NCBI RefSeq assembly: GCF_964355755.1
Contig: NC_092677.1
Span: 18,696,101 to 18,760,100, forward strand
DNA: 64,000 bases
DNA from: Antedon mediterranea
Taxonomy: Eukaryota > Echinodermata > Crinoidea > Comatulida > Antedonidae
Direction of reading: 5' to 3'
Position 1 is the stretch's first letter; the number at the start of each line of letters is the position of its first letter. The position numbers and the translations under genes were made by a program. Positions 50,601 through 61,000 of the stretch are shown here, in pieces. Under the pieces are notes generated by a model. The model was not told where the DNA came from and made no database searches. It was given only the letters and a program-made list of their open reading frames with translations.

Positions 50601-53600
50601 GTGCACTTTCACGACTAGAGCATGCCTTATAACGAACACTCCTGTCTTCAGACTGTAGGGATTATCACCCAAATTGCGAACGTTGGGCAAAAACTGGAGA
50701 ATGCCACGTAAATAAATGGATGCTCGGCTACTGTAAACTAAGCTGCCAGCACTGCGCAGAAGACTTGAAGAAGAACTTATTCCCACTACCAGACAGTGAC
50801 AAGATGAATTGGAAGAACGATGTAGGGGGACTGGTGTCGAAGGTCAACGGAGCTAAAGATGAAAAGAAAACATATGATCCAAAAGGTACAAAGTCTTGAA
50901 GAACGCTACACGCCTGATCATAACTCTTCTCCTGCAATTCTTCGTACTAAATGCCTGAATCAACGGTCTTGAGATCTTACTCAGAAGCCTGCTTCGTCTT
51001 CTTGTCTGGATACCTGCCGCATATTATTAGACACACTGCATGTTTGCATCGATTCACAAATTCATCATGCACTATCACAATATCAATAATAGTTATTAAC
51101 TTCATTTTCAATTTTAATAAATTCATCTCTAACCTTGTTTGTGTCCAAATATATCATATCACACTAATGTTGTATTGTGTGCCAAGTTAATGTTTGTCAG
51201 TAGGCTTGCATTAATTCGGCTATTATGCGATTTGGAGTTTACAATAATGAATAGCGAATGCTCAAGTAGCTTCCTTTATTTACTTATTCATTCATTCGTT
51301 TGTATATTTATTCATTTATTTATCGTTCTTCACAAAAACAGTAGTAGTAGTTTAATTATTAAATATCAGTTTGAAGATCCTTTTTTAAAGAAATAAATGA
51401 GCTATGATAATAATGTAGAGTTCAATATGCGTTCAATTAAATGAGGCGTTAATTTTGATAATTATTTTAAAGGCCAGGTGCGGGCAAACAAATTCTATTG
51501 ATCATACATTCCAATAATTATCGATCTATAGTTTCCCCTATGTTTGATAATTTTTTGGATTTTATTTGTGTTACTTGAGCTTGTTAAGAATAAGCACTTT
51601 CTTATCAGTTCCAATTACACAGTAAAATCTCTATTCTTTTGTACACAAATTTTGTAAAAAGATAGGCATTTTAAAAAGCTATGAAAAATAAACGGTGTGG
51701 TAAAAAATGTTATCAGATGACTAAATATAGGTAATATAACTTGAATTTTACATTTCTGGTATTTTTATTCAACTTCAGATTTTTATTTTTTTTATGCTAT
51801 AGCAGAAATTATCCACCGTATATCCACCATCTTTTTTCATCTTCTATGGAGTCACTAGACATGTTATTACATTAGGTTAAAGTACCTAACTACTGAAAAA
51901 AAGTCTTCCTGGTTTTTATAGCAGAATTTTGCCAAATTTTGTATTTGACCATATTAAGGGAAATTCATGTTTTTTCGTTCTGATTTCTGTTACAAATATT
52001 TGATTTATGTACAATTAACCAGATATTATTTTTTTAAATACATGCCTGTAGCTGAGCTTTAAATTATATGTGTGTTATATTACTTTAAATCCGAAAAGTG
52101 CTTGATCGGGAATGTTGGTTTGTGAGTTCCACTTTCCCTCTACAAAGAAATGCAACTTTAACCTACCAATAATATAGTAATAATAATCATTGAGAGTAGG
52201 TATTATGCGAACAGGCCGACCACCCAAATGAAAACTAGAACGGAGATCATAAGATTGTATGAAGGAATTATTCTTCATCCATGGTATTTAAGATCGGTTT
52301 GGAATATACATGGATATGGAACAAGTGAACACAATTATATGCAACACGTCAACTAACTTTATAAAGCAACAATCTTTTGCAAACCACGCTTAAGAAATCT
52401 TTGTTTACCATTTGAAAAAGTTTGTTGAAAGATGTATTGTTCCAAAAAGCATGAAAACTAAAGATAAAGAATTTCATAATTTGAATGGGCCATTTTGCAG
52501 TTTTAATAAAGTTATTCACTTCCATAGAAAAATAATAAAATATAATGATTTCAGACAATAAAGGGTTAGCAATTTGAATTTTTTTTTTGCTTTAAATTAC
52601 ACTTTTTCAGGTAAATAATTTGTTTTTCAATCCAATCTTGGTGAATAACTACTATGTAATTAAAATGGCTTAAATGGCTAAATGACTTATATCAATTTGT
52701 TACAGTGATGATAATCGACTTACTGATTTTAAACTAATGAATAAATGAAAATTGCATTCAACATTTTAACCACATTTAAATGCAACACAAAATATAATCA
52801 GTCAAATATGCATAATTATGATATTTTGAATTGAAATGTGTCGTATGCATCGCATTACTTAAAGCGCATGTTAATATTTTTTAATCTGATATTTTTCTCA
52901 CAGAACAACAGTTTACAGCTTGTAAAATGGGGGAAAGAACAAACTATGGAATTGAACGAAAGAAATATGTTTTCAATTAAATGTTTGCATTGTATTATTA
53001 TATTGACAAAAAGAAGCGTCATATGATTAGTTATAAACAAGTAATCGTTAACTTTGTCTCATGATAAATAACTGATATTAATATTGTTGCTAGGCTGCAG
53101 GGATAAAAACAAAAAGTGTGCAACATGGGCCAAACAAGGAGAATGTAAAGACAATCAAGGATGGATGCACAATAACTGTCCAGTTAGTTGTGACACGTGT
53201 GGAATTCCCGACCCAACAATTGGTAAGTAATGTTGTGGTTTATTACAATTTAAAATTTTCAACAGTACTGCTAAAAAATAAGGTACATTATAAAACAAAA
53301 AAAAGTTTCTTCTGGCTAACCAGCTAGAGTTTTTTCAGTTGATATGTTGTTAGGGTGACGGTTTCCATTTCGTAAAAATGAAGAAGGCGTCGTTTTATAA
53401 ATAATGGAAAAATCGCATAAAGAATTGAACGGAGCTGGTGCGAAAATGCTTTTATTGTGGATAAGCAAATGAACAAGTGGAGGATGTTGATGATGTCTTA
53501 ATTTTGTTGATTCTCACTTAAGTTGTCAAATGTGATATGGTTTATCTTACGTGAAGGCACGTATGGAGTATACAAAACGTTTACACACACCGTGTGCACA

Positions 53601-56600
53601 CCATAACACTGGTGTGTCTGTGTAGACTCCGGAGTTTGCTAGACGATGTAAAATGAGTATTGTATTGCAGCTAACCCAGTTGAACAATTCTTAAACTGCC
53701 TTATACGATCTCAAAGTTAATTTCTTCTTACACTACTAGTGACATTAGTAATTCTTCCTTCCGAATCATCTCTCATTGATTCCTTAAATAAAATCAGATA
53801 AAATGTCATATTTCACTATCATTAGGATGCGCTATACAGTACTACCATTAAGATTATGACTAGCCAATTTAAAGTTATTCATTTTGATCACATTAATAAT
53901 TTCATAATGATAACTGGAATTTAAAGTATTTCATTCGAGTAATCCTGTCCAATTCTCAGTGCTGCATCTTCTATACATAAAATATTTGTTCAGTATCATG
54001 GGAAATGTTGGCAACATCATGTGTATCACATGTAGGATAAGGGTTAAGTTATGTATATGATACTATTTGGTCAGATGTTTGCCCTACTCAGACAAGAATT
54101 CACAATTTACTTACACATTCAACACCCTGACGCAAAGCTACAGTAGTTCCAAGCAATTGCAATCATGTTGGTGCAGTACCCGCTGCTTACTAGGGTTTTA
54201 ATCTAATATAACCCCTAGCCATCAGCGCAGGCTCGGTGGTTTAGAGGTTTGAAAGCCAGGCCGTGGCCGATCTGGAGTCCGTGGGTTCGAGTCTCACCCC
54301 ATAATTTCTTACGTCAGAGTAGGGAAAACATTTTGACCAATTACTCAAAAACCCTGACGCAAAGCTACTAGTTACAAATATTTAAATCATGATATGATAC
54401 TAGGATGGGAAACACAATTGTTTATGTTGTACAGTATTACCAAATATTCTTGATACCAGAGAAATCGGGAATCGGGCGGTAATTCTATAGTTTTTAACTT
54501 GAAGGTGGCGAGTTGCACGATAGCATTTATGTGTTGTGTTTGTTTGTTTTTGAGGTGTTATAGCATCCACCAGGAAACACGAATTAAGTAAACAATAATC
54601 ATATGATTAAAAAACGCCGATAAAAATAACTACAGCCTTACCATGTAAAACACTGCAAAAAGTTTTGTTGTATGGTTAATTTCCTTTTATTAAACTATTT
54701 ATTTTTTTTCAACAGCTTGTGAAGATAGACATAGTAGGTGTTTAGAATGGGCAAAGGATGGCAATTGTATGACAAACCAAGAATACATGAAGAAAACATG
54801 TCCTTCCAGTTGTATGGTGTGCAAAACGGACATCTTTCCTATGGGTTAGTATGACAATTGGTTAATTGTGTAGCATGCAACAACAGCCAGCAGTATCGTG
54901 TCAGCTAACGGTGACTTTTGTTAGTGTTACCTGTGTAAGTTAATGTTAGGTATGAATGTTCCCTGTTGCCGACAGCAGACACGATACTGCACTTATCAAT
55001 TGATAATTCGCGCAGAAAGTACGTTGTTCGGTGGTAATATAGGCCTATACTAGGAACTCATTATATACACGAGCTTTGACTACAATGGTACACACAAGGA
55101 AATATAAAGAACATCGAGTTTTTTATCATCACTATACCGTATGATTCATGTAGGCTACACAGAAAGTTCTCAAAAATCTAAATCATCAAAGTACAAGTCT
55201 TCATAAAAATGTCATGTAAACTCATCTTTCATCAAGCATTGCTTTATAAATTAATATTGATAGAGATCAATCTATACGTATATATTATGGAACTGGTACT
55301 TATTATACCTAACTTTATTTTTCTATCCGTGTGAATGTACCTCAATAAAGCTCTCTCGCCTAATCGGTATGAAATTTTCTAGATAAGCCGTGAAAAACAC
55401 GTTATTATTATTACCCACTATTAATGCAAAAAAACTAGCGTGGATTCATCTTAATACGAAAAAAAAATAGAACTTCTTGTCTTAACTTTCTACTCGTATT
55501 TTTTCCTTCTAATCGGTGTTAAAATATTCGCGTCGCTTCTTCAGTGTGCTTTTCACATAAAGTGTCTGGAGGTACTCTGTATTAAGGTTTATAATCCTCA
55601 AAAGACCACATTTCTGTTCTGTTTAATGTACTAAAGAAAATCTCTCAGGATTGGAATACTATTTCCATCCTGTAAGTTGCGTGTTATTCAATGTCTCTTC
55701 TAGATATTTTGGAGCCTTATTTACTGGCACTCTAGGTCACCTCCCCAGGCCTGGGAAGTTAGGGCACTGGGGGAATTTCCCCATTTCCAATTTGGCAGGA
55801 GATAATCTAGAGCAACAGTTAACTTTAATCATACCGAGGTTGACGATAAATAAAATTAAGTGTGTTTACGTTTTACGGAAAGATAAGTTCATGATTAAAA
55901 TATGATAGTGACAGACGTAAATCTGAGTTGTTGATAAATCGAATTCTTCAGGATTTTAGCTTCAGATGAACTACGGTAATGTACTAAATGTAGCTATAAT
56001 GGAATGGAAATAAGACTATTGAATCAGAAAAACCATTTTAAATTGTGACTCAATGTGAACCCTTGAGGTAAAATAAATATACATTTTAAAACATTGCTGT
56101 TATAGGGTTAAACGAAAAAGAACAATATACACTTTAGAAGAATGAATGCTTTGCGGTGTATATAAAGATTTTCGGATGAGGCAGTTCAATCCTTCCTGAA
56201 CACACTGGAAGGATTGAATAATATCTTAAGTAATACAATGATTAATACACAATTAGACCAATAATGGAACATCGTATTTGAGCCACGTATATCCGAATTT
56301 GGTATGTTAGGGTTAAGAAAGACAATCGATTAAATTACTACACTAGTTATTAGTTACTCATTCATTCATTGCAGATAGAACATTCATATAATAAAACACA
56401 CAAAACAAATTCAACCAGAAAATCAACCTCTTCCACAATCACAACCTAAATATAGATTTGACTTCAATTTAATTCAATTCAATTCATTTATTCTCCAGAA
56501 GACATATAATACATATAATACAAACAACGCTGATGAATGTTGTATACAATTAAGTTTAAAAGAATGTTCAAGAAGGTTTCTGGTTTATGTTGTCCAATTT

Positions 56601-57968
56601 CCAGGTTTACTTTAGTTCTGTGACTTGCACTACCTTAAAAGGAAGCCATCGTTACCTGTTAAATTAGATCAGATTACCACGGGTCGGTTTAAGATCGAAT
56701 TAATCGTAAATGGCATTTAATCTGTGTTTTCCTGTTCGGCAAATATCAGTGGGTGTGATGATAGGTAATGGACCGATTTATTCGACTATAGACAATTAGT
56801 TTAAACTAATTGCTCCTTGATTCAATCACATTGGCACAGAAAGGGTTAATAAGAACCCGTGGGCCTAATGGTTAAAATGTATTTCTCTTAAACCGAAGTC
56901 TTAAGGCCTAACATTGTCTACACTATCAAAATAGTTTGAAAAAAAGTGTGATGTGCCCAAATATGGTATGCCCAAATATGGTATGATATGACATCATTAT
57001 ATATAAATATACATATGTGCACATCAGATAAAGTTTGATAGTGTAGACAGAGATTTAGTGCGGTGGTTATAGTATATCCCACACATATTGAATTATATAT
57101 TTCAATATAATTTCAAACTGTGGTGTTGTTGTGCTGCGGTTGTCATTTCTTAAGGTATCACATGGTATTACTGGAGGTTTTTGGTTAGATTTACTGTAGA
57201 CTTTACAATTTGTGGAAGTTTTTTCAAATATTTGTGCGCTTTGTTTTTTTGTTTCGTAAAGCATACATCGCATTCTATGACAAGCGTTTATTAAAAAGAA
57301 TATGCTTACTTGAAGTATCGGTAACCCTAATTCTTTTAATAAAATGTTTTCTTTCTGTCTTAAATTCAATCACCATTGTATACAAAACATAATTGTAAAT
57401 TATCATTTAATCAATTTAATTATTAGAGTGTGCAGACCGACATTCATATTGTAGCCAATGGGCAGAGAGTGGACAATGCGAAGGCACAATTGGATGGATG
57501 AGATTACATTGCCCGGTCAGTTGTAATGCTTGTGTAGTAGCTGGAACAAATATCCGTAGGTGGTTCATACTTTCTTTAGTTTAAGTTGGTGAGTATTTCG
57601 GAAATCAGCGATGCTGACTTCTGTCAACTTAGGTTGTTATAAACCAGGGAAAAGTAAAGTAATCACATTTTCCTGATTGTAAACCAAATACAAAACAAAG
57701 ATACTGTACTACTGAGTGTGCCAATACATGTTATGTTAAATCAACAACACTTCACATGAAGCTGGTTTACGCAACGCAAGGACGTAAACACGAATCTCAA
57801 GCGAATTGACCAATCAGAAACGACAGTGATGATGACCCATCACTTGTGATTGGTCAACTCATTTACGTTGCGTTTATATCCCTGCGGTGTATCTCTAGTA
57901 GGAAACAATCAGTTAAAAATGTAATTGGTTATCCGCTCTTGGCGGATAACCCCTTGTTATTGTCAGGA

Positions 57969-58003
<35 letters not shown>

Positions 58004-61000
58004 CTATGTTATTCTTCTTTCTTTCCCTGAATTTTGTTGGCAGCGTATCTCTAATTCTGGCAAACAGAAGATTGTGTAACTTTTTCATAAGATTGACCTG
58101 TAGCTGTAGATGTGCAGGACGTTTCGTTTTTTGACTTTAGAGTCGCGCAGCGTAAGTTACGCGCGATTTTGTGAATTTTGCGTATTTAACATAGATTGAA
58201 AACCAAAAAGCAATTTTAATTGAAACTTGGCAAAAGTGTAATTTATATCATGCGCTAACTTTCTATGGATTTAAAATGGCAGTTTTCCAAAAAGTTACGC
58301 GCGCACGCGCGTTTAAAATTTCAAAATGCGAAAAATCATTTTCTAATCAACTTTCTACGCGTTTCAGGTCATTTTGAGCATTTCAAAAATTCCCACGCGT
58401 GCGCAATTTTTTTACGCGCGCGTGCGCACGTAGCGCAAAAACATCTTTTTTTTGCTTGATTTTTGTTTTTCCTATCTTTTTTAGTAAATTTACCAACTTT
58501 CAAACAATTTCGACTTAAAATCACCTCATACGAGCACGTAGAATTGAACAATTTGCGCGCGTTTTTGATGAAAAAGTTCAAAAATTCATGAAAATTATGC
58601 CTTTTTTAAAACAGTCATAGATTATAAACTACGAGGTGAACTTTTTTTAAATTACACATTCTGGAAGTTGATGAGTTGCAGATATCGAATCATGCATTGA
58701 TATGGCTAACAGGACATAGTGACGTCATCGTATGGCCACTCAAATATAAAATATAGGATTTTTGTCTCTTTCGTCATAGCTCATCACATTTAATAGAGCG
58801 CATCTCCACTTATCCTAATTCCATTTCCCCCCATTTTTTTATATTGTCTATGCCAATCAATTATCTTTCGCATGATATACCGTTTTTAAAATTGTGATGA
58901 CGTCATCATGTCCAAAAGCGTCAATAACTTGGGCCACTTATTTTCACATATTCTTCACTGTATGTAGTACGTATACAATATATAGTGTATACTGTGTATA
59001 CTTAGACGTGACGTAAAATAGAGAGCGCACTAACATTTTTTCAATGGCATAATGGTTTTCTCTGCGCAATATTCTAACGTATGACGTGCACGTGGCGTTT
59101 GCTCTGCGGATAACCTAACTCGTCCGTAGTGACGAGTTCAAATCTAGTTGTATATTACTTTTCTTGGCTACTGTTAATTGTTTCGTATAACGCTAAAACT
59201 ATTTTTGTTAGTTTAACGGTCCCTTCCTTATCAAATCCTTCAGCTCAAGAATCATTCAGCTCCTCATCTAAATAACAGGATCATGGTTGTTCCGTCGTGT
59301 AAACTGCGACTGGAGTTTTAAACTGAAATTGTTATAATGGCAAACTTAAAGATGTATTGTCCCTTTGACTAATTCCAAAAAAATAAAAAATAATAGATTT
59401 CGAAAAAAGGTGGGTCATTTTGAAGTATCATAATAATTATTAACTATCACCAAATATTTTTCGAAAAAAAAAAAATTTAACTGAAATACAGACGGTTTTT
59501 TGTTTAAAAAATTACTTTGACTTCCAGTCAAAGTTTTCAATCAAAACATATCCCATAATGAAACGCGCCTGTTTGGCTACTCTGTATGCATAATCATAAA
59601 ACTTCCTCATGATCTGTGTGAAAATACCTTCTTAACCGTGACAAGTTGTAAACAATCCTAATTTAGCATATGCATAATGCGTACTCATGGTTTGAAATCT
59701 TTGTTTACTTTCGCTCATGACGATTTTCCAGATGAAATGTAATCAAACTAATTTACCTGTTAATTACGTAAACTTGTTGTTTTTGGCTCAAATTTTCGAC
59801 TTAAAGTGAATAACTTTAATATTAATTTGATATGGCCACTTTAAATTTAGAATATTTTGACCTTCATTTTTTTGTGTTTCAAGGGACAATACATCTTTAA
59901 GACAGAGTGAAAGTTTACTGTCAATATAGATAATAGTGTACAGTAGTAAATCAATTCTAGACGCTGAACTGATTTTGTTTTGTAATTGTATTTTTTCATA
60001 CGATTTTTACATACATTCTTGATTTGTTTTAAAATTGACTAGGATGCACTGATTCTGACAAGAAGTGTACAGAATGGGCAAAAAATGGGGAGTGCACAAA
60101 CAACCCAGACTGGATGGTTCGCAAATGCAAGTTAAGTTGCAAGCAATGCGTCACAGATAACTATGCCCTTTCATTGCCAGATCCGTCACCTACGCCTCAC
60201 GACATTGGTAAGTTCAGCAGTTACTTCACTTTCCACTGTTAGGAAAAGTGTAGAGGGGTTATTATTTCGGTGTACTGTACATCGTTGTGGACAAACGGAT
60301 GAGCGATGTTTGGTAGTAGCTCACGAAAAGAAGGGAAGACCGCAAAACAAGGATCAGCACAGTATAAATGGAAGATGTTATACTGACCTTACGATAATCC
60401 CATGTAACTAGTGTAATGAATGTTGCCAAAATTATTGAAAACGTGTTTCATTCATTTCAACATAAAACAATCAGCAAAGTTATTCAAATATTAAAAGTTA
60501 AAAAACAGCATCTGTAACGTTTTAATTTTGTTAAACCTTATTGTTAAAGTTTCTTTTTTTTAAATAACAGTATTTTCTCATGTACATTTTCTCCATAATC
60601 AAAAAAAGTTTAATTTGTTTAACGCAAACATTATTCCCTAGAAACAGAATGATAATGTATATATTTCATATTTTTATTTTTACGCGAAGGGAAACTATGT
60701 TTAAATATGTTAAGAATGTCTACAATTATAATTATATATATTAAATTTCAAGCAAACAACATTAATGTTCTGTACGGTCAAGACTTTTGTAAAAAAAAAA
60801 CACGCCCGAAAGCTCAATCAAAATCCTTAGTTATTAAAAGTATCACCTGAACTTATTAGTAGTTTAATTTGAACATAAATAATTTGGCTGACATTTCACA
60901 TCGTGAATCAAACTAAATGAACTTGTCTCTGTTGCTTTCCTTTGAAACATAATTGTCTACAATTCTTTCTTGGCTTAGACCTACTACTCATGTTGTTATT

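Larger units (their letters stand above)
50900..53093 (+). other. Possible 3' UTR then intron 12 (2.2 kb)
   Basis: AATAAA signals occur at 51116-51121 and 51392-51397. The MITE copy C (51471-52058) follows. Frames at 50951-51396 have no family features. No new promoter or signal-peptide exon was recognised before ShK domain 5. Confidence 0.5.
57585..60042 (+). other. Intron 15 (2.5 kb)
   Basis: Contains a 33-base T run (57971-58003), a cluster of CG-alternating blocks (about 58,141-58,565) and a 547-bp TTAA element (59350-59896). No exon recognised. Confidence 0.6.

Noticed and set aside
55651-55905. 84-codon plus frame with Gly/Pro-rich segment
   Set aside because: No domain, no splice support in phase 1, and no relation to the surrounding gene.
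57846-58134. Frames with long poly-Phe
   Set aside because: Produced by the 33-base T run.
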